Shown here: one piece after another, positions 12,083 through 23,399 of the stretch
Layout of the letters: every line of letters starts with the position of its first letter
Numbering within the stretch: the stretch's first letter is position 1
Assembly: GCA_020744425.1 (NCBI GenBank)
Contig: JAGMUV010000006.1
Coordinates: forward strand, 1,860,001-1,924,000
Direction of reading: 5' to 3'
DNA: 64,000 nucleotides
Origin: Dactylonectria macrodidyma
Taxonomy: Eukaryota > Ascomycota > Sordariomycetes > Hypocreales > Nectriaceae
The notes under the pieces: model-generated
Database searches by the model: none
What the model was told of the DNA's origin: nothing
The model's input: only the letters and a program-made list of their open reading frames with translations
Program-made: the position numbers and the translations under genes

Positions 12083-15000
12083 TTAGATGGCCACAAAGAA
12101 GCTTTTCTCACCCTCCTTCGGCACCACCCTCGCCTTGCGCATAATCTCATCTTCACACGACAGCCGGATCCGCTCGGGTGTTGCCGGACTCTCCAGCCTC
12201 AACAGCCCCGGGTCATTATCGTCTCCCACCTTGGCGGCCACACCAGCGCTCGACCGAGCCGACTTGAGTGCATCTCGAATCGCGAAGAATACCGCACTGC
12301 CCATGAAGAACGGCGGCTCTCCCACGCCTCTGCTCCGTTGGATCGTCCGTAGCTCCTTCCATTCCACGTCCTTGAGCAGGGACACGTTGAATATCTGAGG
12401 AATGTCCCGGAAGCCAGGAATCTTGTACGCTCCGGGACCTCGCGTAAAAAGGTTCCCAGCCATTGGCCCGCCGCGTAGCCAGAGTGATTCTTCCATGGTG
12501 AAGAGTCCCAGACCTTGGATGAACGCTCCTTGGATCTGGCCGTAGTCGATGGCCGGGTTGATGGACTGCCCCACATCCATCTTGATGTCTGCCCGCAAGC
12601 ATGTCCATGTGCCCGTGAGCAAGTCAATCTCAACCTCAGCCGCCGCGACTCCCTGGGTGAAGTAGAAGAACATCTTGCCCATGTTGTTGGTCCAGTCGTA
12701 GCCAATTTCTGGAGTTTTGTAGAATCCCTGAGCCGAAAGATTGACACGATCGAAGTAAGCCGCGTGTGCGAGGTCCGTCATAGTCGCCTCGGAGCCAAGC
12801 TTCTCTCGATATGGCGCGAGCCGTTCGTTGAGCTGTTTACAGGCGTTGAATATGGCGTATCCATTCAGATCTGACGAGGCTGAGGCTGCCGTAGCGGACG
12901 CATTCGCAACCGTGTTAGTTGCCGTCTCCGAGATGAAGACACTCTCCAGGGGAACCCCCAGTGCCTGTGCCGCAATTTGGGTGAGCTTAGTATGAAGGCC
13001 TTGGCCCATCTCAGTTCCACCGTGTGCAACCAGGATAGATCCATCATGGTAGATATGTACTAGGGCGCCTGCTTGATTCAGAAACAGAGCCGTAAAGGAG
13101 ATGCCAAACTTGGTTGGGATAATTGCCATGCCTCTCCTCCGCCACTTATTGGTCTTGTTGAACTCGACAACAGCCTCCTTCCGCTCCGGGTAGGCCGACT
13201 CATCCTGGACTTGCTTGTACATCAATGGTACATGCCAATCCACCAGATTCTGGTTAAAGTGCGTCAGTTCACCATGTTTGTACATGTTGACCTGTCGCAA
13301 TGTTTCAACCGGCATGCCCAGCCGATCTGCCACCTCTTCCATGTAGGTCTCGGCGATGAACATGCCTTGGGGCCCACCAAACCCCCGGAACGCTGTGTTG
13401 GACATGGTGTTCGTCTTGCAAAGCCGACCAGTGATGCGAATATTCGGAATGTTGTAGCACCCATCGACATGCGACATGGCTCGCTCACACACTGCAGCGC
13501 TGAGGTCAAAGGTCCAACCCGCATTGTTGTAGATGTCGCACTCCAGGGCTTGGATTTTGCCGTCTTTGTTGACTCCTACTTTGTATTTTCCGAGAAATGG
13601 ATGTCTCTGGCCACTGATAACCATGTCCTCTTCACGGGTGAGCATATATCGGACTGGCCTCTTCGTCTTCTTCGCTGCGAGCGCCAGTGCCGAACTGAGT
13701 AACACAGATCGACTCTCCTTGCCTCCGAAGCCACCACCAAGTCGTTTAACGCGAACATTAACCTTGTTTGCTTGTACTTCGCAAACCCGAGCCGCAAAAA
13801 CTTGTCTACTCTCAGTTAGTAGTTATCTCCATTAGAGGGGTAAGATACTTACGTCTCATTGGCGTTTTGCGTGCTTGCGAAGATCTCCATTTCGCCATCT
13901 TCGGTCTTTGGAACAACAACGCAAGCATTAGTCTCCAGGTAGAAATGCTCCTGGCCGCCCATTCTAGCTGTTCCAGTGAATACATAGTCGCAGTTCTTGA
14001 AAGCCTCCTCGGTGTTACCCTTCTTGATCTCTCGATGGAATTTATGGTAGCTTTCCTGTTCGATAGCTTCTTCGATCGTCAAGATGGCGGGAAGCTCTTC
14101 GTAATCCACCTTGACGGCCCTTGCTGCCTCCTGGGCTCTGGCTGGGGTCGTCGCCAAAACCAATGCAATGACTTGGCCGGCCGTGAAAACCTCTTCTTCA
14201 GCAAAGAATACTTCGTCAAAATTCGGAGGGCCAAACTTGTTAGCTTCCTTTGAAGGCATGTCGTCCTTGTCCACTATTTCGACTACGCCGGGCATGTTCA
14301 CTGCATCAGTGTAGTTAATGAACTTGATCTTGGCACGAGCTTTCTTTGACAAGACATAGCAAGCGTGAAGCTCGTTTTTTAGGGCGGGGATGTCATCAGT
14401 ATACTGTGCTTCGCCCGTCGTTTGCTTCAGCGCAGCAACGTGGTTCTTGGATTTTCCTGTGACTTCCAATTCATACGCGACCGCCGCATCTTCGTCGACT
14501 TTCCCATGGGATATTTCTCTTTCCAGTTCGTCAATGGCCTGTTTATCGATGGCATCGGATTTCCCATCCAAAATCTCCAAGACGTCGTGGTAGAATCGGT
14601 ATACGAAGCCAAGTGCTAGAGCTTTTCGGTACGAGGCCATGCCACCTGGCACGCTGAACGCCATGTCAAAATCTAGGCCTAGGGCCCCCATGGTTCCCTC
14701 AAGCGTCTCCAAGTCTGCGAACCGCCTGCCGATGAGATAGTCCATGGCTGTCTTGGCCGCAACAGTGGTCGCGGCCATACCGCCGTAAATGAGGTTGCAC
14801 TCTTCGACGATACCTTCCGAATTCAGTTTTACTCTCAATGCACTAGTCACAATCGCAATATCGTCGTCCTTGCGCTTCGCTTGTTTGTATGCTCGAAAGA
14901 ATTCCCCTTTGGCCGAAGTAACAGGGATACGAATCGACGCAATGATGGAGTCTTGCGGCAGGGCTGTTCTCCGGTAACCAGTAAAGAACTGTGACATGGG

Positions 15001-16291
15001 AATCTCTATTTCTTTGGTTGCTGACTTTGCAATCAAAATGGCGTTTGCGGCCCAAAGCACTGGGTTCAAATCCGAGATGGGCGAGGCTGTCACCAAGTTT
15101 CCGGCGGGGGTTCCGACATTTCGGATCTGTCTGCCCGCAAAGTACTTGAGTTGTTTCAGCATTCCCTCAAAGACTTGTCCACGAGCATGTCCGTAGTGAG
15201 TTATGGCGTGCTCGCAGATCTTCTCCAGGTCGGTCAAGATGACATTTCCTCCTATCTCAAGATGGTCGTCTTTGAAGTTGTACTGCCGCAGCTCAGCAAT
15301 GTCACCAACATAGACAGAGACAGGATACTGCAAGGCCTTGAACTTCGTTTCGATCTGCGTCTCTGTGCTGCCACCGATGACCTTTGCGTCTGGGTAGACT
15401 CTCTTGATTTCAAGCAATTGATCAAGAGTGACAGGTCGATACCATCGCTTTCTCTTATTTCCAAAGGCGAGCGGTCGCATCTCGTGTCGTTTAAGCGCAG
15501 GAGGAAATATTAGCTCCGTTTCCGGGTTGTATTTGATAAATCCTGGAGGCGTGAATCTCTTGATAGACTTGGCATCCCCATTTTGCTTCATCATGCAACA
15601 GCCTCCCTCGGGTGGCCCGTTGCCGTTGTCCATACAGCACCCAGATCCGCCTCCTTGCTTGGACTTGGCGGAGAGTGTATCAACACTGAATGTCTGGGCT
15701 GCATCGAGGATGGATCTGTAGCCAGTACATCGACACAGGTTCCCATCAAATGCTTCTTCAACCTCGTCCTTTGAAGGGGCGTCGTTATTTCGGAGCAAGG
15801 CGTAGAGGCTCATGACGATGCCAGGTGTGCAGAAACCGCACTGGCTGCCATTGGACTTTGCAATGCGCTCTTGCGTGGGGTGGGGCTGCTTAGTGCTTCC
15901 AATACCCTCGACAGTGATGACATGTTTGCCATCCAAGCTGACGAGAGGCGCGAGACATGCATTCACGCTGGCATGGTAGATTTCCTTGGTCGTCGGGTTG
16001 AACTGGCTCACCACAATGGTGCAGGCACCGCAACCGCCCTCACCACAGCCACTAGATAGGTCAGCCGCCACATACACGCCAGACAATGCAAGGGTAGACA
16101 ACTTACAGCTTGGTTCCCGTCAGCCCGATGCCTCGCAGGTACTCTAGAACGGTAATCTCAGGATCAATCTCGTCAAGAACGACCCTGGTTCCGTTGAGAA
16201 AGAAGCGGAGGGTGTCGTCGAACTTGGACGTTAGTGTCGCCAACCGCTCAGGGTTGGCTTCTCGCACGGGGGAGACGGCGCTGGGCGCCAT
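12083..16291 (-). CDS. hxA: Xanthine dehydrogenase (purine hydroxylase I, molybdenum hydroxylase)
   Basis: Oxidises hypoxanthine to xanthine and then uric acid in purine catabolism, using two 2Fe-2S centres, FAD and molybdenum cofactor, probably in the cytosol. Exons (minus): 16291-16107, 16051-13853 and 13805-12083, giving 1368 residues, the usual length. The plant-type 2Fe-2S site is CGEGGCGAC (residues 64-72). The second is CGFC (133-136) with CRC (168-170). The FAD domain follows. The Mo domain has GGGFGGKE, FRGFGGPQG with the substrate arginine, GGTEMGQGLH, and the catalytic glutamate in RGVGEPP near the C-terminus. A Cys-rich insert (residues 200-214, CCM...GGCCM) lies between the Fe-S and FAD domains. 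The start was chosen at MAPSAVSP, because the upstream open frame has no family resemblance. Nicotinate hydroxylase (HxnS) is the close alternative. GATA sites upstream fit nitrogen control. Confidence 0.93.
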
Positions 16292-16961
16292 GGCGATGAA
16301 AGCAAGCTCAGTAGAGGTGGAGGCGACAAATGCAAAGAAGGCAGAGATGTAGGTAAGTGTAGGTGGTTCGCGACCTTCAGATAAAAGGGAGGTCAAAGGG
16401 AGGTTGTAGACAAGTGGCGACAAACAAGGCGTCGCAAACAGTCAGTTTTATGTTGCAGGAGGAGGAAGCAAAGAACAGAAGTCGGTGATTAGCGAGGCGA
16501 CTTCTCAGGAGGCGTCTCACGGGACATCGGCGCTGTCATACCTCAGGTACCTAGTTCGTGCCCTTAGGTACGGTGAAGGAAAGCTTAGCTTACCTAGATA
16601 ACGGATCGGAGTCCCAAAAGGATATCTCTGCGTCATCTTGACTACACCGTAGCAGTACACAATCCCGCTTGCCCTAACGGCGGCGCCTGCTCCAACAGGA
16701 AGCTGGAGATATGTCAACGCGAGCTGAAGCGGAAAGGATTGCGTGCAAAGTGCAGATGTCATGGTACCGATCGCCTGCTTTCCAGTGAGTGTTTTCCCGA
16801 TTCCTTGTGTCAACTTCCAGCACACCACTGATAAGCCATATTGGCACCGCACGCTACAGGCGGCTCAGGGCGGGGAAGGCCTACCGGCTGCCCTCCTGGG
16901 CTCGCCTCTTCCCCACGCTTCAGGGCGCTCAGACCTGTAAGCCCCACTTTTTACCACCGTC

Positions 16962-16975
16962 TCGGCCGGCTCCGG
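16962..16975. promoter_or_regulatory. Possible UaY-like purine-regulator site
   Basis: On the minus strand this reads CCGG-N6-CCGA. That is one mismatch from TCGG-N6-CCGA, the site reported for UaY, the Zn2Cys6 activator of purine catabolism. It is 670 bp upstream of the xanthine dehydrogenase start, next to the GATA cluster. One near-match in GC-rich DNA could be chance. Confidence 0.25.
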
Positions 16976-17054
16976 TGGGCGTAGGCCATCTCCACGATCG
17001 GGGACGGCCATCTTCAAGCTTCAAACTGCAAGGCGCCGCCCGAAACTTGGAGTT

Positions 17055-17101
17055 TTATCTTCAGAACCGCTATCGGCCACCTTTATCGGCCACCTTTATC
17101 G
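17055..17101 (-). promoter_or_regulatory. Cluster of four HGATAR sites (AreA/GATA-factor type) upstream of xanthine dehydrogenase
   Basis: On the minus strand the hexamers AGATAA (17055-17060), CGATAG (17070-17075), CGATAA (17083-17088) and CGATAA (17096-17101) all fit HGATAR. The last three sit in roughly 13-bp imperfect tandem units. They lie 760-810 bp upstream of the start codon, with the same polarity as the gene. A further AGATAA lies on the + strand at 16596-16601. In Aspergillus, hxA is controlled by AreA. The function here is inferred from sequence only. Confidence 0.45.
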
Positions 17102-18944
17102 GCTCGGGATAAGTCTTGTTACGTGTGACCTGGTAGAAACGGGACAGCAACACATGCCTCTCATTGTGGACAGAAAGTCACGTCGCTTGGCTCCGGAGCT
17201 CGTGGGGATCCCCGCGATCCAAGTAATCCATGGATCACGAAGGAGCGTGACGGCCCAGGTGACCCTCGGCAGAAGAGCCGTGTGTATAAACCGTCCCCTG
17301 CATAGCCTACTAGTTACCCCAGCCATTAGCACGCACCGTACCCCACCAATACTTGCAACTTGGCCATCTCAACACACCATTAGGTTAACTAACACGTTAC
17401 CAAAATATGGCACCCTTCTTAGGTTACTCGGAACTAGTCCGTGATGCGTTTATACGGCCAGCCAGGGCCAGCCAGGGCCGGCGCTGCAACATTGGTGAGA
17501 AAAACCAACAGTTCGCTTAGTTGGAACTTGATCACCTTCCATCGTTAGAAGAAACATAAGGTCCAGTCCCCTACCTTATCCATTGCATTAGACTACAAAA
17601 ATCACCTTCACCTTCAACCCCATCCCCCGGCGCCTTCTGGTTCCATTTCCGCCTTGTGTCTCCGTCTGCATCTTTTCAACCTTCCTCTGAGAAATCTGTC
17701 GTCTTCCACTTCTTGTCGTCCTCCTCGTCCTCTCGTCCTGCCGCCCCTGCTATTCTATGTCACCCGTCAACATCAACCACAAGAAATAGCATCATCTCAT
17801 AAGACATGTGAGCCGTCGTTTCATCGTCAAGGCCCAATTAGGGGTTGACATATACATCATTGTCTCACCACCGATGAACTTCTAATCCAAGGTATGGACT
17901 TTTGCAATGACTCAGCAGATCTTCAGTGAAGATATCCCAAATCTATGAAGCGCCCGTTGCACTTCGCGTTGTGCGATGATGGCCAAGTGTCACTCTTCAC
18001 CGAAGAGATGCTCATGAGAGGAAGTCAGGGATTTTTTCCCCTCTAGGTTTTCCTTACCGCCGCACCTGCTTGGCCGACTCGTGACCCTTATGTGAGGCGA
18101 ACAAAAAGTAAATATCCTTTAGGTTCCAATCCTGCCTTACCGACTGCAAGGTACCTCTATGCAGACAACGAGACGAGAACCAAGGTGAGTCAAGAAATTT
18201 AGGATATTAGGTACATCGGGAGGGTCGGGTTAGCACGCTTGTCTACATTACTCTGAGCATTCTAAATACGAAGTCCCTTACATATTGTACCTTCGTGTAT
18301 CACTGCCTGGTGACCTGTTCCCGAGTATAACGTGACTTGCTAATTCACTTCTTGCGTAGTAGGTCCAGTAGTAGGAATTGGCTGGTTGGGGGGGGGGGGG
18401 CGTTCCAGGTTGATCAATGGCGAGGTGTCCTGTGAGGGCTCAGAAAATGCCTTACTAGGCTTACAGGCGCGATGTAATGAGTGCAATACGAAAACACAAG
18501 GGATTTACTACGAGGATCTGAGTCCTAAGTGTGAACCACGGCGATGTCCCGATTCTATGCCCTTGCTCATATATATTGGGGTCATATCACACCAACAACA
18601 AGGGCCTCCTCGTCCAGGACAAGGGGCTGTCCACACAATGGGATTCATTGGCCACTATCCCCGGGAATGACCCTGGTACGAATCGCCCACCTATTGAGGC
18701 TCTTCTGAGACGTCACAGCCACAGTAAAGTGACCAACGGTTCATCCACATATCCGAGCCCTGGTCTGACATTACCGCTCGCTAATCGGCATCTCATCAAC
18801 CAATAAATAGTACGTACATCAGAAAATTGGCATTCTCGCATAAGACTCTTCTCCATTTCCTAAAGATCTATGTTAGATGTTTCGAAATAAAATCACGACT
18901 CCTTCTGCGATATCTTCTTTATTCTAGTTGCAACCATTTTCGCC

Positions 18945-20455
18945 TTATTCCTGAATGTACTTCTTCAGACCTCTTAAACGTTCCTTGGCCTCCTCCAGCA
19001 CATCGTCCGTCTTACAGACCGCGAATCGGATGTAATCCTCCGCCAGGTGGGCATTTGCGTCAGTGTAAAATTCGGTTGGTGGGATTGCAGCGACTCCCAG
19101 CTCCTGGATCAGGAACCACGCTAGCTTAAAGTCTCGGGGGCGGCTGGCCACATGAGGTGGGAAGGGGTAACCCTCGGGCACCTTGACCTTGGCCATGTTT
19201 ACGAGCACGAAGTAGCCGCCCTCGGGGTCCGAGTAGGGGAGGCCGAGCTCTTCAAAGACCTCGTTGAGGCGGTCGACCTTGCCTCTCATCTCCTTGATTG
19301 ACTCGTCCCAGAAGCCGAATTTGTCGGCCTGCTCGAAGCCAACGGCAGCGGCTTCTTGCAGGGGAGACACAGAAGAGTAGCAGATACGGGTATGGGCAGC
19401 GGAGACGTGTTGCAACAGCTCAGGGTTACCAATCAGCCAACCTAGGCTTTTATTAGCAGCTACACTGTAATTCAGACGAGCATTTCAACATACCAACACG
19501 CCATCCAGTAGCATAGAAGTTCTTGCCCGCAGATCCCACGGTCAGGGTCAACTTCTCAACTTCTGGGGACAAGGTGGAGATGCGAGTAAAGGGCACGTAG
19601 AAGAGGCGGTCGTACACCTCATCGGAGAGAATGATAATTTGGTGCTTCACGCAAATATCGGCAATCTTCTGTAGCTCCTCTTTGGAGAAGACCTTGCCAA
19701 CAGGGTTGTCCAGGATATGTTAGCAGCGAACCAGCTTTGGGTGATAGGAAAATACCTACGAGGGGTGTTGATGACAATCATCTTGGTCCTGGGGGAGACA
19801 GCCCTTTCCAGCTCATCGAAATCGATGGCCCACTCTGCGGCCGACGATGTCTTAGTAGCTCCAGTGGCAGGAGGGTGCAGAGGGACGTAGACAATCTTGC
19901 CACCGGGCATTTCAATGTTGCTAATGTATCTGTATACCAATCAGTGCCATTCTAGCCAAGCATGGCATCTCACTCACTGGTCGAAGAAGGGCTCGAAGAC
20001 AATGACCTCGTCTCCAGGCTCAATGAAAGCCATAAAGGCACTCAGCATGCCCTCATTGGCGCCCGTAGTGATGGTGACCTCAGTCTCGGGGTTGAGTTGG
20101 CGGCCCCAGAATGGTGAGTACGCATCTGCAATAGCCTTCCTCAGACGAGGACGACCCTTGGTGGGCGAGTACTGGTTAGCATCAACGCGGTCCAGGGCAT
20201 CCTTGGCAGCGTCGAGAATGAACTTAGGCGGGTTGTAGCCGAAGAATCCCTGGCCCATGTTCACAATTGGCTGGTTGGGCGAGGCCGCAGCAGCCTCATT
20301 GATAATGGTCCTGTATCTACCGGTCAGAGCCAAAACTCTTACAGCACGAGACTTCGAGACCAAGCCGGCCAAAACCCAATTATGAGTACTCACCACACAT
20401 CCTGTCTCTTGCCGGACACCCTGGCGGCGGGCTTGAGCTTCTGAGTTTCACCCAT
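18945..20455 (-). CDS. bna3: Kynurenine aminotransferase / cysteine-S-conjugate beta-lyase-like PLP enzyme (BNA3 type)
   Basis: Class I/II aminotransferase that would transaminate kynurenine to kynurenic acid. Five exons (minus): 20455-20394, 20310-19978, 19929-19760, 19709-19494 and 19441-18945, giving 425 residues. Family signatures are MGQGFFGYNPP near the N-terminus, the NTPHNPVGK motif, the SDEVYDRL aspartate segment and the PLP lysine in GSAGKNFYATGWRVG. Near the C-terminus is YIRFAVCK, the substrate carboxylate-binding arginine. All introns are GT-AG except the third (19759-19710). It must end in GG (CCTGG) to restore the frame through the NTPHNPVGK motif; no AG in or near this intron gives the correct frame. 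If that intron is not removed, translation stops within it. The gene is either impaired, uses a non-canonical acceptor, or the base is an error. Confidence 0.9.
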
Positions 20456-21404
20456 TTTGGTTGAGAAGGCCTTGGAGATAGATGGCGAGGGGATTCTTCG
20501 GAGGACGGTCCGGAACGGAGAGGGGATTGAGGACAAGGTTAAGAGAGAGCGAGACATTAAAACACACCCTTCGGGTATTAGTCACGAGGGTCCGAAGGAG
20601 GGGAGAAGTTGGAGAGTGTGTGTGTGGTGTTCCTGGCCCAGCGTATCTGTCTCTGCTCTGCGAGAATTGGTAACTGGATGGATCTGACTGCTCCTCAATT
20701 GGACCCCAACTCGTCTCACTCCACAACGAATAGCGTACACGGAGGAGACGGGTTTCGAACCTGCGCCAAACCAAACCGGTTGCACCTTCCTTAGTGCTTG
20801 GGCGACAAAAGTGCGACATCGCCGCGGCCGGCAGTGAGACCGGATGACTAATAATAGTGGGGCTTAGTGAGAGCCGAGCGGATTGCGTCATTGTGTCCAA
20901 TGATGAGAACGACAATGCGATTGCGCGTGGATTGGTTCGACAACCCCCACAACTTCTCTCACTTCAGACTCCGAAGTGGGAGAAGCAAGTGGGAGAAACA
21001 GAATGGGAGGGAAAGGGTCCGGCTGTCGCATCGCCACCGACGATAGCCTCTGCCGTCGTCATTTCCGCCCTCCCACCTCCCACCCGCTACGCCGATGATG
21101 CCCATGTCCCGACTCCGGAGCCGGAGGCCTTGACGCAACCAATCCCGTTGCTCACGAAACCATGACCCAAATTGTGTGTCTTCAACGCGAATCGTATTAT
21201 TCCCGGCTATCTGCTTACTAGGGGTATCAATTTTGCCTATTTTTGGTTCTAACTTGCAAGTTGCAATCAATCTCTCACGTTGCCAACCGTGGCTGCCAAC
21301 CGTAGCAAACATGTCCACCAAATGCGACGACAATGTTTTGCGACCTCGCCCGATATCAAGGACCCTCGCCCCCCAAACAGCCTAAAATACTTGGACAAAT
21401 GAAA
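20456..21404. other. Spacer between KAT start and the protein kinase stop
   Basis: About 950 bp with the KAT promoter and the kinase 3' UTR. A T-arm-like string (GGTTCGAAACCC on the minus strand, near 20745-20757) is present but no complete tRNA can be folded around it. No coding frame is convincing. Confidence 0.45.
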
Positions 21405-22531
21405 TCACCAAAACGAGATGGGGGCGAACTCTTCAGGAGCGGTGATGTTAAACTCGTTAGCCTCCGCCGTGTCTGCGTTTCCTGTGGTTTCTTTCGTGGC
21501 AATGCGAGCAAGCATGTCCGTCGCAAGGCTAACACACTCGGCCGCCGTAGCTCTCTCGACGGGATGCCAGACTAGCATTCGGCGCAGGAGACGGACAAGC
21601 TTATCATGCGGGTTCAGCTCGCTCAGGCTCTGGGTGTGGTGATAGCATCGCGTAGGATACTCCTTCAGGTCCGTCAAGTTGTGCAACTTGGGCCACTGCG
21701 CCATCAGCCCGAGCAGTGTAACACCTAGGGCCCACACGTCGTCGTCCTGCCCGCCGTGCTTTTTGAAGCGGGCAATGTATGGCGACCAGTACGCCTCGGT
21801 TCCAACGGCTTTGCCATTGAAAGTCGTAGGCTTGATATCTGCGCAATCGGCCAGCACAATGTCGACAGGATCCCAGGTTCGGATGAGGATGTTGCGAGGT
21901 TTGACATCAGTGTGCATCAGGTTCCTGTCATGCATGTACCCGAGAGCCTGCGCGGTCTGTGAGATGACCTGGAGAGCCTCCTTGCGCCCGATGGTCTTGG
22001 GCGAGTAGTTGATGCGGTCTTGCAGAGTGCCTCCGGTGCAAAGCTCCGTGACCAGCAGGGTACCCAACGGGTTGGCGTGGTCTTCGTACCAATCAGCGTA
22101 CTTGATGAGATGGTCCTATCCACCAGAGTTAGTTGGTGACTCCTGTCGGAGGTTAGATTTCAACGAGTACTCACATGGTTCAAATTGGGGAGGATGCGAC
22201 GCTCCTTTTGAAGTTGTTGGGGAAACTTGGACATCTTTCCAGCAAACACGGCTCCATCACGATGGCGTCGCACTTTGTAGACAGTGCACCATCCACCGGT
22301 TCCTAGGACGCATCCGCGGCTGAAGGGACCAGGGGCGAACTCGCGGTTCCGGATCTTAGAGTGCTCTTCGTCATCGGGGGTCCAGAGGCTGGCGTTGGCT
22401 GCTGGGTCCCTGATGGTGGCGACTGCCTGAGTTTCGATTTTAGCCTCGAAACTGATTCCCTGGGTCCCAAAGCTGTTGATCTTGCTGGATTCACTCCCGT
22501 TTGCAGGAGTGTTGTGATTCATGGTGAACAT
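21405..22531 (-). CDS. Protein kinase-like protein with altered DFG motif
   Basis: Two exons (minus), 22531-22175 and 22115-21405, joined by a GT-AG intron, giving 355 residues. A kinase fold is clear: glycine loop LGTGGWCTVYKV, the lysine in VFAGKMS, and an alpha-C glutamate in LQKERRIL. The catalytic loop HTDVKPRNIL keeps Asp, Lys and Asn but has HTD for HRD. The magnesium motif is ADCAD, where DFG would be expected: the Asp is kept, Phe and Gly are replaced. The APE motif reads SPY and the F-helix aspartate is in DDDVWALG. The residues needed for phosphotransfer are present, so activity is plausible but not assured. The N-terminal 70 residues are Ser/Asn-rich. The substrate is unknown. The gene is divergent from the F-box-like gene. 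Confidence 0.8.
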
Positions 22532-23399
22532 TTAGCACAGAGTTTTGGGGAAAACCCAACTCGCGCTGTGCCACTAGACCTCGATGAACAACAAGAAAGA
22601 GGAGTGATGTGAGGTATGGGCTAAAAGAAACGACCAAGGTCCGGTGATGAAGTTTGTTGAAGAAGCAGCGAAGGTGCGAATGACTGCGTTTGCAAACAAG
22701 GTCGGCGGCTATTTGTAGCAAAGCTCGGGGGGGGGGCGAATTTATCATCTCAACTTACGGCATACCTCACCTGCCGGCTTGACAGTTCTGTCAGTCAGTA
22801 TCTACAATGCACAATACATTAACAAGAACAATAGGCTCTCCCCTGTTGTTGTTTTTTTTTAGTTTGCTCTCAACATGTGGGTCTCGGGTCGAGTTCCAGA
22901 GAAAGTGACAATATACTAATAGGTGCCCGCGAATCAGTTTTCACAAGAACAACAGGCTTTCCCCTGTTTTATTTATTTTTTTGGCTTGCTCTCAACATTC
23001 TGGGTCTCGGGTCAAGTTGTATATTAGGTGACAATAGGCTAAAGAGATAACCGCGAATGAACCAAGTTCTCCAGGTTCTCATTCGAAAACCTAATACCAG
23101 CCAATGCCTACAAAAGCTACTGATTCACCTCGAACAATGGGTTTTTTCACCAGCCTTTTCTCTTCTGAGAATATTCTGAGAACAGTCCATTCAGAGCTAC
23201 GACAACAGGCCCCTGTCAAGTCTCGACTCACATTTCTCTGTCGTTCTCTATATACCTATACACACTTCACACCACTAGCTGTGCCTTGTTACTTGCCCTC
23301 TGCAACTTCACCCAGGTCACATATACATCGCTGTGCGCATCGATCTCTCTCAACTGCTATACCAGGTCTTTAAGCAACTCTTTTCCCTATATATACACA
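22532..23399. promoter_or_regulatory. Divergent promoter region between the kinase and F-box-like gene
   Basis: 868 bp shared upstream DNA. It holds a decayed direct duplication (next entry). Near the F-box-like gene there are TATATATA-like strings ending a few bases before the ATG at 23400. Open frames starting near 23104 and 23286 precede or extend the gene but have no support. Confidence 0.45.
22822..23060. repeat. Tandem direct duplication of about 120 bp, diverged
   Basis: Copy 1 is 22822-22942 and copy 2 begins at 22943 and runs to about 23060. Both start ACAAGAACAA-Y-AGGCT-Y-TCCCCTGTT, continue with a T-rich run, then GCTCTCAACAT and GGGTCTCGGGTC-R-AGTT, and end with an accurate CCGCGAAT. 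Many of the differences are C/T or G/A transitions. Confidence 0.8.

Larger units (their letters stand above)
16292..18944. other. 2.6-kb spacer: xanthine dehydrogenase promoter side and KAT 3' side
   Basis: No credible coding frame. It contains the GATA cluster and a UaY-like site listed below, a GGCCAGCCA repeat at about 17456-17478, a pyrimidine-rich belt at about 17640-17750 and a G-run at about 18389-18400. It may hide a short non-coding RNA, but nothing in the sequence shows one. Confidence 0.5.

Noticed and set aside
12083..20455. Purine/tryptophan metabolic gene cluster
   Set aside because: Xanthine dehydrogenase and kynurenine aminotransferase belong to unrelated pathways and are separated by 2.6 kb. 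Adjacency is probably chance.
20740..20815. tRNA-like T arm (GGTTCGAAACCC, minus strand) with a D-arm-like GCCCAAGCACTAAGG upstream
   Set aside because: The T stem has an A-C mismatch, and no 5' acceptor strand complementary to CTCCTCC can be found. It may be a tRNA remnant but cannot be called.
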